The notes: generated by a model from the sequence alone, not told the origin. Shown: positions 1 to 8,867, counted from the first letter of the stretch. The stretch is 46,131 nucleotides of DNA from Bacillota bacterium (GCA_012800795.1 JAAZIQ010000055.1:1-46131); one strand, 5' to 3'. Translations and numbers: made by a program.

Positions 1-64
1 ATAAATGTGATTTCGAGTGGGCGTCCTTTCAGGATTGGTGAAATTATTTTTTCCCTACAGTGGG

Positions 65-93
65 TTGACACTATCAGATTCCAGTCATATTGT
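65..93 (+). promoter_or_regulatory. Sigma-A promoter of glmU
   Basis: A TTGACA -35 box at 65-70 and a TATTGT -10 box at 88-93 are separated by 17 bp. The predicted transcript starts near 100 and carries glmU, whose ATG lies about 60 nt further on. Nothing else recognisable lies in the first 150 bases. Confidence 0.75.
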
Positions 94-158
94 AGCATTC
101 TGCCAGTAGAAAGGGTAAAATAAATAAGAGGCAGGTCTGAAAAAGGGGGCAATAATTT

Positions 159-1535
159 ATGGAGCGAGCTGCAATTATTTTAGCTGCCGGTGAAGGCAAA
201 CGGATGCAATCTGATCTACCCAAAGTACTGCACTCAATCTGCGGCTGTTCAATGGTAAAGCATGTGCTCAATGCCGTCAGCAGCGTTTGTGCTAACAAAA
301 TAGTTGTTGTTGGTTATCGTGGCGAGCAGGTTAAAGCAGCCTTGGGGGATAGTGTACAATATGCGGAACAAAAACAGCAATTGGGTACAGGGCATGCTGT
401 AATGCAGGCCGTGCCTCTGCTGCCTGAAAAAGGACTAGTGGTGATAGCGTGTGGCGATACTCCTTTACTGGAAGCGGCCACTATAGAAAAGCTTTTGGCA
501 GATTACCAGCAGTCACAGGCTGCAGCTGCAATATTAACGGCTGTCGTCCCCGACCCTTTTGGTTATGGGCGCATTGTGCGTGACGATAAAGGCCAGGTAC
601 GCAAAATCGTTGAGGAGAGGGATGCTACCGACAGAGAACGCTCAATCCGGGAAATTAATACGGGTACATATATATTTGATGTGGCTGCCTTAAAAGAGTC
701 GCTGGCAAACATTGGTAATAACAATGCTCAAGGTGAATACTACCTGACTGATTGTATTGCCTATTTGATTGCACAAAAAAAACCGGTTATTACCAGCTTA
801 CTGGCTGATTACCGGGAGGCCATGGGTGTCAATGACAGATGCCAATTGGCCAAGGTGCAGGCGATAATGCAAAGCCGCATTAATAACAAGTTAATGGCAA
901 ACGGTGTCACATTGGTGGATCCGCAGACAACCTATGTGGATGCCAATGTTGTGGTGGGCCGTGATACTGTGATTATGCCCAATACTATATTAAGAGGGGC
1001 AACACGCATAGGCAAAGGATGTGAAATCGGACCTAATACTGAGCTGATAGATTGCCAGGTTGGTAATGGAGTTAGCATTCGTCATTCTGTGGCTACCGGC
1101 AGTGTCTTGGAAGATGGTGTAAAGGTAGGCCCATTTGCGCATCTGAGGCCGGAAACAGTGTTACGCCAAGGTGCTAAAATTGGCGATTTCGTGGAAATAA
1201 AGAAATCGCAAATAGGGGAAAACACAAAAGTTGCCCATCTTACTTATATTGGAGATGCTCAGATTGGTAATGGAGTCAATATGGGCGGAGGCATTATTGT
1301 GGTAAATTATGATGGTCGGCAGAAGCATAAAACAATCATAGAGGACGGAGCGTTTGTGGGCTGCAACACAAATTTGGTGGCTCCCGTTACTATAGGGGAA
1401 GGAGCTTTTGTTGCCGCCGGCTCCACCATTACCAAGGATGTACCGGCAGGATCTTTGGCGCTGGCCAGAGCTTTGCAGGTCAATAAAGAAGGCTTGGCGA
1501 AGCGATATTTAGGGAAAAAAGATGAAGAATCATGA
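159..1535 (+). CDS. glmU: Bifunctional UDP-GlcNAc pyrophosphorylase / glucosamine-1-phosphate acetyltransferase
   Basis: GlmU makes UDP-N-acetylglucosamine in the cytoplasm for peptidoglycan. The C-terminal domain acetylates glucosamine-1-phosphate and the N-terminal domain transfers UMP. The 458 residues match the family length. The nucleotidyltransferase signature LAAGEGKRM is at residues 8-16 with K22 following, and QQLGTGH is at 73-79. From about residue 250 to the end there are left-handed beta-helix hexapeptide repeats, with the acetyltransferase residues in HLTYIGDA and NYDG near 360-385. The usual GAGTITCNYDG stretch reads MGGGIIVVNYDG here, a mild deviation. An AAGGGGG ribosome binding site precedes the ATG. 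It is the first gene of the conserved glmU-prs-ctc-pth string. Confidence 0.97.
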   Translation: MERAAIILAAGEGKRMQSDLPKVLHSICGCSMVKHVLNAVSSVCANKIVVVGYRGEQVKAALGDSVQYAEQKQQLGTGHAVMQAVPLLPEKGLVVIACGDTPLLEAATIEKLLADYQQSQAAAAILTAVVPDPFGYGRIVRDDKGQVRKIVEERDATDRERSIREINTGTYIFDVAALKESLANIGNNNAQGEYYLTDCIAYLIAQKKPVITSLLADYREAMGVNDRCQLAKVQAIMQSRINNKLMANGVTLVDPQTTYVDANVVVGRDTVIMPNTILRGATRIGKGCEIGPNTELIDCQVGNGVSIRHSVATGSVLEDGVKVGPFAHLRPETVLRQGAKIGDFVEIKKSQIGENTKVAHLTYIGDAQIGNGVNMGGGIIVVNYDGRQKHKTIIEDGAFVGCNTNLVAPVTIGEGAFVAAGSTITKDVPAGSLALARALQVNKEGLAKRYLGKKDEES

Positions 1536-1540
1536 ATAAT

Positions 1541-1559
1541 GCAGGAATAGTATTCCTGC
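1541..1559. repeat. Perfect inverted repeat between glmU and prs
   Basis: Arms GCAGGAATA and TATTCCTGC (9 bp each) flank a single G, so the element can fold as a hairpin with 6 bp of stem and a 7-nt loop. No T-tract follows, so it is a poor terminator. It could be an mRNA processing or stability element, or a protein site, between glmU and prs. Confidence 0.5.
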
Positions 1560-1607
1560 TAAGCGAACTTAAAGCTGTTACCAGCAATACTGTCAGGAGG
1601 GTAAGGT

Positions 1608-2549
1608 GTGTATAAAGGGAAAAAACTCCACATCTTTAGTGGCACGGCCAATTTAGCATTAAGTACAGAAATAGCAGAGCACATCGGTGTTTCCTTGGGA
1701 CAAGCATCTGTTAACAGATTTAGCGATGGTGAAATTAATATTTATATCGGCGAAAGTGTGCGCGGTTCAAATGTTTTTATTGTCCAGCCTATTTGCTGCC
1801 CGGCCAATGAAAATTTAATGGAATTGCTTATTATGATGGATGCTATGAAAAGAGCATCAGCAAAAAGTATTAATGCTGTTTTGCCATACTATGGTTATGC
1901 ACGGCAGGATAGAAAAACAAGAGCCAGGGATCCTATTACTGCCAAACTGGTTGCGGACTTGTTAACGACGGCAGGTGCAAACAGGGTAATTACCATGGAT
2001 CTGCATGCCGGGCAAATTCAGGGATTTTTTAATATCCCTGTGGATCATTTAAAAAGCCTGCCAATTCTTGCAAATTATTTTCAGCAGAAGAATTTTCAGG
2101 ATGCTGTGGTTGTTTCGCCAGATATGGGTGGTGTTACGAGAGCCAGGGAATTGGCAGAGCGTCTTCACTTACCCATTGCCATTATTGATAAAAGACGTCC
2201 CAAACCGAATGTGGCAGAAGTAATGCATATTATTGGTGACGTAAAAGGTAAAACCGTTATTATGATAGATGATATTATCGATACGGCCGGTACCATTACC
2301 ATGGGTGCGCAAGCTTTGCTTGATCAGGGCGCTACAGAAGTTTATGCCTGCTGCACACACCCTGTCTTATCGGGACCGGCGCTGGAACGAATTAAAAACT
2401 CGCCAATAAATGAGATTGTGGTTACTAATACCATTCCCTATGTAGGAGAGCCTAATGATAAAATAAAGGTTTTATCCGTTGCACCTCTAATCGGTGACGC
2501 AATCATTCGTATTCATGAAGAATTATCAGTTTCTAAGCTCTTTGATTAG
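1608..2549 (+). CDS. prs: Ribose-phosphate pyrophosphokinase (PRPP synthetase)
   Basis: Prs transfers pyrophosphate from ATP to ribose-5-phosphate. The PRPP product feeds purine, pyrimidine, histidine and NAD synthesis, and hpt further along this window also uses it. The 313 residues fit class I enzymes. Visible motifs are the metal and ribose-phosphate site [11 protein letters not shown] near residue 130, the flexible-loop region [17 protein letters not shown] near 168, and the PRPP-binding loop [11 protein letters not shown] near 221. The start is the GTG at 1608, placed 5 nt after an AGGAGG. It follows glmU with a 72-nt gap and probably shares its transcript. Confidence 0.97.
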   Translation: MYKGKKLHIFSGTANLALSTEIAEHIGVSLGQASVNRFSDGEINIYIGESVRGSNVFIVQPICCPANENLMELLIMMDAMKRASAKSINAVLPYYGYARQDRKTRARDPITAKLVADLLTTAGANRVITMDLHAGQIQGFFNIPVDHLKSLPILANYFQQKNFQDAVVVSPDMGGVTRARELAERLHLPIAIIDKRRPKPNVAEVMHIIGDVKGKTVIMIDDIIDTAGTITMGAQALLDQGATEVYACCTHPVLSGPALERIKNSPINEIVVTNTIPYVGEPNDKIKVLSVAPLIGDAIIRIHEELSVSKLFD

Positions 2550-2554
2550 TTGGT

Positions 2555-2584
2555 TTGACTGAGTAGGGAAATTTGGGGTATAAT
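2555..2584 (+). promoter_or_regulatory. Sigma-A promoter of ctc-pth
   Basis: TTGACT at 2555-2560 and a consensus TATAAT at 2579-2584 are 18 bp apart, immediately after the prs stop codon. In Bacillus ctc is under sigma-B. Here the visible promoter is of the vegetative type. Confidence 0.75.
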
Positions 2585-2623
2585 ACCAGAGTATTCAGAA
2601 GAACAGGAGAAGGAGGATGAATC

Positions 2624-3268
2624 ATGGAGCGACTACATGTCGTAGCAAAACCACGGGCAACTTCAACCAAGAGCCAGCTGCGTCAGCTGCGGAGAGACGG
2701 CTACGTACCCGGTGTGGTTTATGGCAGAAACAGTGAACCCGTAAATATTACGGTTGATAGTAAAGATATTGTTGCTATTTTAAATACACCGACAGGTATT
2801 AATACATTAGTAGATTTAGAGGTTGATGGCAGCAAAACACTTGCTATTATTAAAGAGCTGCAAAGAGATATTCTGGTGCCTGACCGTTTCATTAGTGTCG
2901 ATTTTATGCGTGTTTCTTTAAGAGATAAACTGGAGGTTCAAGTACCGGTTGTCTTGATGGGTGAAGCGGCAGGGGTAAAGGAAGGCGGCGTTTTGCAGCA
3001 GTTACTGCGGGAGGTAACATTAAAATGCCTTCCTACCAGTATCCCAGAGCAGCTGGAACTGGATATTTCAGAACTTGCTGTGGGTGAGAGCCTAACAGTA
3101 GCTGATTTAACTATCCCGGAAGATAGTGAAATGATTACTGACGCGGAAGACATCGTGGTGACCGTTACTGCGCCACGTCTGGAGCTGGAGGAAGAAGCAG
3201 TGGAGGAAGAAGAGGCACCAGAGGAAGCTGCTGCAGACGCTGGCGTTGCAGAGGAAACACAAGAGTAA
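2624..3268 (+). CDS. ctc: 50S ribosomal protein L25, long CTC form
   Basis: bL25 binds 5S rRNA in the large ribosomal subunit. The 214-residue length identifies the two-domain general-stress (TL5/CTC) form, not the roughly 95-residue gamma-proteobacterial form. The N-terminal RNA-binding barrel spans about residues 1-95 and includes GYVPGVVYG near 26. A C-terminal beta domain runs to about residue 185, followed by a very acidic, alanine-rich tail of poly-Glu runs (about 188-214). The ATG at 2624 is preceded by AGGAGG with 7-nt spacing. It is probably co-transcribed with pth 11 nt downstream. The acidic tail is common in this subfamily and its role is not known. Confidence 0.95.
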   Translation: MERLHVVAKPRATSTKSQLRQLRRDGYVPGVVYGRNSEPVNITVDSKDIVAILNTPTGINTLVDLEVDGSKTLAIIKELQRDILVPDRFISVDFMRVSLRDKLEVQVPVVLMGEAAGVKEGGVLQQLLREVTLKCLPTSIPEQLELDISELAVGESLTVADLTIPEDSEMITDAEDIVVTVTAPRLELEEEAVEEEEAPEEAAADAGVAEETQE

Positions 3269-3279
3269 TAGGAGCCGTT

Positions 3280-3846
3280 ATGTTCATTATCCTTGGTCTA
3301 GGCAATCCCGGTCCCCAATATGCCTTGACGCGTCATAATGTTGGTTTTCGTGCCATTGATCAATTAAGCAGAGTAGCTAGAATTCCACTTTACAAAGTCA
3401 ATTATCATGCTTTTTGGGGTAAAGGAAATTGGGCAGGTCAAGCCGTGGTACTGGCTAAACCCATGACTTTTATGAATAACAGCGGTAAGGCGGCCGCAGC
3501 CCTTTGCCGTCACTTTGGCCTTTCACCTGCATCACTATTTGTTATTTATGATGATCTGGATTTGCCCCTTGGCGCGTTGCGCTTACGGCGGCAAGGCGGA
3601 AGTGGAGGACACAATGGTCTTAAATCCATAATTGCCAGTTTGCAGACAGAGGAGTTTCCCCGACTACGTATTGGTATTGGCCGCCCTGCAAGCAAAGATG
3701 ATGTGGTGGATTACGTTTTAGCCCCCTTTTCTAGGGCGGAGGAAAAGATTTTAGCACCGGTTCTAGAGACTGCGGTAGAGGCCTCCCGGCATTTTATCCT
3801 GGAAGGGATAGAAGCAGCGATGAACCGCTATAATAAGCGTGTTTAG
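3280..3846 (+). CDS. pth: Peptidyl-tRNA hydrolase
   Basis: Pth (SpoVC in Bacillus) cleaves peptides from peptidyl-tRNA that drops off ribosomes, recycling the tRNA. The 188 residues are the normal length. The substrate site is visible in LGNPGPQYALTRHNVGF near residues 6-22, with the catalytic histidine in RHNVG. The motifs KPMTFMNNSG, YDDLDLPLG and GGSGGHNGLKSI follow, with the conserved Asn, Asp and Gly-rich segments. It lies 11 nt after ctc. A strong terminator begins a few bases after its stop, which closes the ctc-pth unit. Confidence 0.96.
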   Translation: MFIILGLGNPGPQYALTRHNVGFRAIDQLSRVARIPLYKVNYHAFWGKGNWAGQAVVLAKPMTFMNNSGKAAAALCRHFGLSPASLFVIYDDLDLPLGALRLRRQGGSGGHNGLKSIIASLQTEEFPRLRIGIGRPASKDDVVDYVLAPFSRAEEKILAPVLETAVEASRHFILEGIEAAMNRYNKRV

Positions 3847-3850
3847 ATTA

Positions 3851-3880
3851 AACCTGCACTAAAAATGTGCAGGTTTTTAA
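3851..3880 (+). terminator. Intrinsic terminator after pth
   Basis: Stem AACCTGCAC / GTGCAGGTT (3851-3859 with 3867-3875), a 7-nt loop, then a short T-run. Confidence 0.8.
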
Positions 3881-3961
3881 TTATGCTTTTGTTGTTCGGC
3901 CCTAACGTATAAAGGAGGCTTCTGAGTTTAATAATAAATTATAAAGCTACGGGAGCATACT

Positions 3962-4348
3962 ATGAATTGGTTACAGGCCGGCCTGGCTGCTGCAGCTATT
4001 GCTTACCTTCTCAATCAGGCGGCTTATAAGTTATGGCACAAAAATGTTATTATCGGTGCTGTGCCGCTGGTAGAAGAGGTTGCTAAAACAATGACAGCTT
4101 TTTTCTTTAGTACTGACATTTTTTATACCCATTTAGCATTTGGTGTAATAGAAGGACTGTTGGATGTTGTCAGCGGTAAAAAGGGATGGTTGCCTGCATT
4201 TTTTGCCGTTTTGGCGCATAGTTTATTAGGGTGGGTTACTATCAAAGTTGCCAGTGAAACAAATATGCTGGGGGCAGGAATTATGGCCGCCGTAATTGTG
4301 CATTTAGTCTTGAATATAGCTTTGCTCTATCGTTTTGTTAAGAGTTGA
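3962..4348 (+). CDS. Small PrsW/CPBP-like integral membrane protein
   Basis: This is a 128-residue, very hydrophobic protein with about four predicted membrane segments (near 4-20, 60-80, 83-97 and 103-125). It carries motifs reminiscent of PrsW/CPBP intramembrane metalloproteases: PLVEEVAKT near residues 36-44 (EExxK), FGVIEGLLD near 60 (a conserved Glu), LAHSLLGW near 82 and VHLVLN near 114, where the histidines would be metal ligands. It is much shorter than PrsW (about 220 residues) and would be a minimal core. Protease activity is inference. The start is supported by GGGAG 6 nt upstream. It occupies the pth-mfd interval where fin sits in Bacillus, but it is not Fin, which is a zinc-ribbon protein. 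Confidence 0.65.
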   Translation: MNWLQAGLAAAAIAYLLNQAAYKLWHKNVIIGAVPLVEEVAKTMTAFFFSTDIFYTHLAFGVIEGLLDVVSGKKGWLPAFFAVLAHSLLGWVTIKVASETNMLGAGIMAAVIVHLVLNIALLYRFVKS

Positions 4349-4369
4349 AGCTGTGCGGCTAAGCTGGGA

Positions 4370-4555
4370 ATGAGCAATTGCTTTCGGCAAAACCGCCTGG
4401 TGGCACGGGAAGACAATCCTCATTATGCTTCGTTGACGGCACAGGTAGGTGAAGATATAATAGAATTGATTAATCTTACGTTAGCCAAAATAGCGCAAAC
4501 ATGTAAAACAGGCCTTGCCGGTACAAGGTCTTCTTTGTGTTTTTGTAAAGGATAA
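4370..4555 (+). CDS. Doubtful small open frame upstream of mfd
   Basis: A 61-codon frame lies between the PrsW-like gene and mfd. It has no recognised motif beyond a protein-like helical middle (EDIIELINLTLAKI) and a weak upstream ribosome binding site. Its last 15 codons overlap a terminator-like hairpin, which argues against a functional C-terminus. It lacks the CxxC pairs of Fin, the anti-sigma factor usually encoded here. It may be a degraded gene or non-coding spacer. Confidence 0.25.
   Translation: MSNCFRQNRLVAREDNPHYASLTAQVGEDIIELINLTLAKIAQTCKTGLAGTRSSLCFCKG
4510..4545 (+). terminator. Candidate terminator upstream of mfd
   Basis: Stem AGGCCTTG / CAAGGTCT (4510-4517 with 4524-4531, one G-T pair) followed by a T-rich but interrupted run. 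It would separate the PrsW-like gene from mfd. Confidence 0.45.
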
Positions 4556-4569
4556 CCGGAGGCATGATG

Positions 4570-7500
4570 ATGAAAAGTTTATTAAGTGAAATTATAGATA
4601 TACAGCAGTTAAAAGCAATTTTTAGCGGCCTGGAAAAGGCGGCACGCAGTCAACTTATTTATGGCCTTGATGGAAGTGCCAGACATATGGTTATGGCCGC
4701 CATCTACAATTATATGCAGAAGCCGCTGCTGATTGTAACGGCTGACACGCTTCAGGCAGGTAAAGTTTATGAGGATTTATTGGCTGTTTTTGGTGATGAT
4801 GAAGTTTTTCTGTTTCCTGGTAAAGAGCTTTTATATTACCATGATTTATATTCAGAAAGCGGCGATGCTTCAGTCCAGCGCATCAGTGTGATGAAGCAAT
4901 TAGCCACGGGCAGGCGGATTATTGTTGTTACCAGCATTTTAGGCCTGATTGAAAAAATGTGCCCGCTTGCGCCGTGGCAAAATGCTTGTTTTAGCGTGAA
5001 AGTAGGACAGGAGCTTGATTTAGAAGAATTGGTCAGTAAAATAATTGCTGCTGGCTATGAACGTGTTGATCTGGTGGAGCTGCCCGGGCAGCTTTCTGTG
5101 CGGGGAGGGATACTTGATGTTTTCCCCTTGGGAGAAACAGCGCCTGTCCGCCTGGAGTTTTTTGGCGATTATATAGATTCCATACGCACTTTTGACCCTG
5201 GTACTCAACGTTCTGCAAAAAACTTATCCGCTCTGCAGTTGGCTCCGGCAAAAGAATTGGTGATTGAAAAATCAGCACGGCAGCGAGCAATTGCAGCGCT
5301 GGAGGCAGAGCAAAAGAAGCTGACCGAACAAGTCAAAAAAAATGGTGCCGGGGAACGGCTGTTGGAAAAGTTAACGGAACATTTAGAAAAAATACGTCAC
5401 AATATATATTTTCCCTGTATTGAACAATATTTGCTATATTTTTACCCTCAGCCGGCCGGTTTATTGGATTGGTTTCCGGATGATGCGCTTCTTTTTCTCA
5501 ATGACCCGTTGCGCTGCCAGCAGGCGGTGGAACAGCTAACCAATGAGTTGGGAGAGATGCAAAGCACTCTTTTTGCCCAGGGAGAACTTTTGGCGCAGCA
5601 AGTGGAATTAATCTGGGATTATGAGCAAATACTAACAAAAACAAAAAAGCAAATAGTTGCCTTTTCTGTTTTTACGCAGAAGGGCAGTGCTGTTAAATAC
5701 AGGCATGCAGTCTCACTGTCTGCAAAACCGGTACCGCGCTTTTTGGGCCAATGGGATCTTTTTGCTCAAGAGGTCAGTCACTGGCGTCGGCAGGGATATC
5801 GCGTTGCTATTTTAACATCTACACGTCAGCGCAGTTCCGGCATTATTGAAATATTGGCTGAACACCAAATCCCAAGTGTTTATACTTTGTCGCGGCCTGA
5901 GCTTGTACCCCGTAGTGTTACTTTAATGCACGGCACCTTGGAAAGCGGTTTTGTGCTGCCGGAGATTAAACTTGCTGTTCTAACTGAACAGGATATTTTA
6001 CCACAAAGAAAAAAGCAACGACGTTTGAAGCAAAAGGAAGGCGTCCGCATAGGTGATTACCACGAGCTGCAGGTGGGCGATTTTGTGGTTCATGAGCAGC
6101 ATGGTATTGGGCAGTATTTGGGGCTGCGTACGCTTGAAGTAGGTGGTGTCCAGCGCGATTATCTTTATATTCAGTATGCTGGTAATGATAAGCTTTATAT
6201 TCCCATTGAGCAGTTGGATGTGGTGCGAAAATATATTGGCGTTGAAGGGAAACGTCCCAAACTATCATCATTAGGAGGCGGTGAATGGAGCCGCATTAAA
6301 GCACGTGTACAGTCATCGGTACAGGAGCTGGCAAAGGAGCTTTTGGCCCTTTATGCGGCACGTGAGACAGAAGAAGGACACGCTTTTTCACCCGACAGCA
6401 GTTGGCAGCGGGAATTTGAAGATTCTTTTGCCTTTGAGGAAACACCTGACCAGCTGCAGGCGATTAAGGAAATAAAGGCAGATATGGAAAAAAGCCGGCC
6501 CATGGACCGCCTGTTATGTGGGGACGTGGGATATGGTAAAACAGAGGTGGCACTGCGTGCTGCTTTTAAAGCTATTATGGATGGGATGCAGGTGGCATTT
6601 CTCGTGCCTACCACTATTTTGGCTCAGCAGCATTATCATACTTTTACAGAGCGACTGGCCAATTTCCCGGTAAAAATAGCTATCTTAAGCCGCTTCCAAA
6701 GCAAAAAAGAACAAAAAGAAACTATCCAAGGGCTTAAAGATGGCACAATAGATTTGGTGGTGGGAACACACCGGCTCCTTTCCAAAGATGTTCGTTTTCG
6801 TAATTTAGGGTTACTTGTTGTTGACGAGGAACAGCGCTTTGGTGTCCGCCATAAAGAGAAAATAAAAATGCTGAAAAAAAATGTTGATGTGCTGACTATG
6901 ACTGCCACACCCATTCCACGTACACTGCATATGGCCTTGGTGGGCGTTCGTGATATGAGTGTCATAGAAACACCGCCTGAGGATCGTTACCCTATTCAGA
7001 CATATGTCTTAGAGTATTCTGATACTTTAATTCGTGAAGCCATTATACGGGAAATGGGGCGAGGCGGTCAGGTTTACTTTGTGCATAATCGTGTACAATC
7101 TATAGACAGGTGGGCGGCTAAACTGCGCAAGCTGGTTCCAGAAGCTAGAATCGCTGTTGGCCATGGCCAGATGCCGGAAGAGCAGCTGGAAAAAGTAATG
7201 ATTGATTTTATGGAAGGCGAATATGATGTGCTGTTATCTACAACTATTGTGGAAGCCGGTTTAGATATCCCTAATGTAAACACAATCATTATTCATGATG
7301 CCGATAAATTTGGGTTGGCACAGCTTTATCAGTTAAGGGGGCGTGTTGGCCGGTCTAACCGAATTGCTTACTGCTATTTAACCTACCAAAAAGATAAAGT
7401 TCTCTCTGAAGTGGCAGAAAAAAGGCTACAAGCCATTAAGGAATTTACTGAATTGGGTTCCGGCTTTAAAATTGCTCTGCGAGATCTGGAAATCCGCGGT

Positions 7501-8103
7501 TCCGGTAATATCCTGGGACCGGAACAACATGGCCATATGATGGCTGTAGGTTTCGATATGTATGTTAAATTATTGGAAGATGCCATTCGTACTTATAAAG
7601 GGATAAAAGAGGAGAAAAAAATTCTGGCGCGTATTGAAGTGCAGACTAATGCCTATTTACCCGCCAGTTATATTTCAGATACAAGGCAAAAAATAGTGTT
7701 TTACCAAAAAGTAGCCTCTGTGCAAACAGAAGAAGAAATTCAAGAGGCACGGGAAGAGCTTTGTGATCGCTACGGGCCTTTGCCGCCGGCAGCAGAAAAC
7801 TTGCTGCGCGTTACACAGATCAGATTAATGGCAGAGGAATTGTCGATAACTGCCATTACAGAGGAGCGCAGTGAAATTTTAATTCATTTTGCCTCCCAAT
7901 CAATTTTTCATGCCAATCAGTTATTGGCAGTTGCCAAGCGGCACCAGGGACGCCTAACAACAGGTATGGCAAAAAACTTCATTTTAGCCATTAGAAGTCA
8001 GTTTAAAAATGATGAGCAGAAATTGTTATACCTGCTGGATTTATGTCGAGAGCTAAAGCATTTGTCATCCAGCACAGAAAGTCGGGTGGTCAGTGAAGAG
8101 TAA
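4570..8103 (+). CDS. mfd: Transcription-repair coupling factor Mfd
   Basis: Mfd displaces RNA polymerase stalled at DNA lesions and recruits UvrA. At about 1177 residues it is full length. The N-terminal third is the UvrB-like/UvrA-binding region (LPGQLSVRGGILDVFPLG near 172). The CarD/RNA-polymerase-interacting domain starts at VGDFVVHEQHGIG near 501. The motor follows: Walker A GDVGYGKTE near 650, DEEQ box near 750, TATPIPR near 777, and RGRVGR plus the TRG region near 922-980. The C-terminal D7 domain closes the protein. Three ATGs occur in a row at 4564, 4567 and 4570; GGAGG at 4558-4562 has good spacing only for 4570, so that start is preferred. Confidence 0.97.
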   Translation: MKSLLSEIIDIQQLKAIFSGLEKAARSQLIYGLDGSARHMVMAAIYNYMQKPLLIVTADTLQAGKVYEDLLAVFGDDEVFLFPGKELLYYHDLYSESGDASVQRISVMKQLATGRRIIVVTSILGLIEKMCPLAPWQNACFSVKVGQELDLEELVSKIIAAGYERVDLVELPGQLSVRGGILDVFPLGETAPVRLEFFGDYIDSIRTFDPGTQRSAKNLSALQLAPAKELVIEKSARQRAIAALEAEQKKLTEQVKKNGAGERLLEKLTEHLEKIRHNIYFPCIEQYLLYFYPQPAGLLDWFPDDALLFLNDPLRCQQAVEQLTNELGEMQSTLFAQGELLAQQVELIWDYEQILTKTKKQIVAFSVFTQKGSAVKYRHAVSLSAKPVPRFLGQWDLFAQEVSHWRRQGYRVAILTSTRQRSSGIIEILAEHQIPSVYTLSRPELVPRSVTLMHGTLESGFVLPEIKLAVLTEQDILPQRKKQRRLKQKEGVRIGDYHELQVGDFVVHEQHGIGQYLGLRTLEVGGVQRDYLYIQYAGNDKLYIPIEQLDVVRKYIGVEGKRPKLSSLGGGEWSRIKARVQSSVQELAKELLALYAARETEEGHAFSPDSSWQREFEDSFAFEETPDQLQAIKEIKADMEKSRPMDRLLCGDVGYGKTEVALRAAFKAIMDGMQVAFLVPTTILAQQHYHTFTERLANFPVKIAILSRFQSKKEQKETIQGLKDGTIDLVVGTHRLLSKDVRFRNLGLLVVDEEQRFGVRHKEKIKMLKKNVDVLTMTATPIPRTLHMALVGVRDMSVIETPPEDRYPIQTYVLEYSDTLIREAIIREMGRGGQVYFVHNRVQSIDRWAAKLRKLVPEARIAVGHGQMPEEQLEKVMIDFMEGEYDVLLSTTIVEAGLDIPNVNTIIIHDADKFGLAQLYQLRGRVGRSNRIAYCYLTYQKDKVLSEVAEKRLQAIKEFTELGSGFKIALRDLEIRGSGNILGPEQHGHMMAVGFDMYVKLLEDAIRTYKGIKEEKKILARIEVQTNAYLPASYISDTRQKIVFYQKVASVQTEEEIQEAREELCDRYGPLPPAAENLLRVTQIRLMAEELSITAITEERSEILIHFASQSIFHANQLLAVAKRHQGRLTTGMAKNFILAIRSQFKNDEQKLLYLLDLCRELKHLSSSTESRVVSEE

Positions 8104-8108
8104 CTAAT

Positions 8109-8138
8109 GAATAAAAGGATTATCTGCGATATATACTA
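8109..8138 (+). promoter_or_regulatory. Candidate sigma-G (forespore) promoter of spoVT
   Basis: GAATA at 8109-8113 and TATACTA at 8132-8138 are separated by 18 bp. This resembles the sigma-F/sigma-G pattern GNATR-N18-CATNNTA with one mismatch in the -10. In Bacillus spoVT is a sigma-G gene, which fits. The match alone is suggestive only. Confidence 0.5.
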
Positions 8139-8190
8139 TGACTAGAGGTTAAGACTGTAATTCTATACAGAAAAAGGAGGGGAAGTCTGC

Positions 8191-8745
8191 TTGAAGGCAA
8201 CAGGGATTGTACGCAGGATCGATGATTTAGGACGTGTTGTCATCCCCAAAGAGATCCGCAGGACACTAAAAATCCGCGAAGGTGATCCGTTGGAGATCTT
8301 TGTCGATCGTGACGGAGAAGTGATCCTGAAAAAATATTCGCCAATTGGTGAACTTGGCGATTTTGCTCAGGAATATGCAGATTCTCTTTATGAAGCAATG
8401 GGTCATATTGCACTTATTGCTGACAGGGATACAATTATTGCTGTCGCTGGAGCACCTAAAAAAGAATTTGTAAACAGGCCGCTTTCTCCTGCCGTTGAAA
8501 AGGTAATGGAAACCCGGAAGAGCATTCTCATCAGCAATACTGCTGAACATAAATATTATCAGGAAGCTGAAGAGGATGGCGCTCCCAAGTTTGCTGTGGA
8601 AGCAATTGCACCGATTATTTCCGGAGGTGATCCTATCGGCGCAGTAATTCTGGGCTCAAAGGACAGTAACACCAAAATGGGAGATCTGGAAATTAAGCTG
8701 GTAGAAACGGCGGCAGGTTTTCTAGCCAAACAAATGGAACAATGA
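8191..8745 (+). CDS. spoVT: Stage V sporulation regulator SpoVT
   Basis: SpoVT is a forespore transcription factor that tunes sigma-G-dependent genes. The N-terminal AbrB-type swapped-hairpin DNA-binding domain (residues 1-53) shows GIVRRIDDLGRVVIPKEIRR near 5-24. A C-terminal GAF-like domain (about 55-180) follows, as in all SpoVT proteins, and the length of 184 is close to the Bacillus 178. The start is TTG at 8191, set 8-10 nt after AAGGAGGGG. It stands alone between its own candidate promoter and a strong terminator, downstream of mfd as in Bacillus. Confidence 0.95.
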   Translation: MKATGIVRRIDDLGRVVIPKEIRRTLKIREGDPLEIFVDRDGEVILKKYSPIGELGDFAQEYADSLYEAMGHIALIADRDTIIAVAGAPKKEFVNRPLSPAVEKVMETRKSILISNTAEHKYYQEAEEDGAPKFAVEAIAPIISGGDPIGAVILGSKDSNTKMGDLEIKLVETAAGFLAKQMEQ

Positions 8746-8768
8746 GAAAGTTTAAAAGGGATTAACTT

Positions 8769-8800
8769 AAAGAAGCAGTACAAAATGCTGCTTCTTTTGC
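8769..8800 (+). terminator. Intrinsic terminator after spoVT
   Basis: A 10-bp stem AAAGAAGCAG / CTGCTTCTTT (8769-8778 with 8788-8797), a 9-nt loop, then a T-rich tail. Confidence 0.8.
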
Positions 8801-8867
8801 TTTTGCTTATTTTTGCACTTAAAACAATTAACCCTATAAATAAAATTCATAATATTTTGCATATTGA

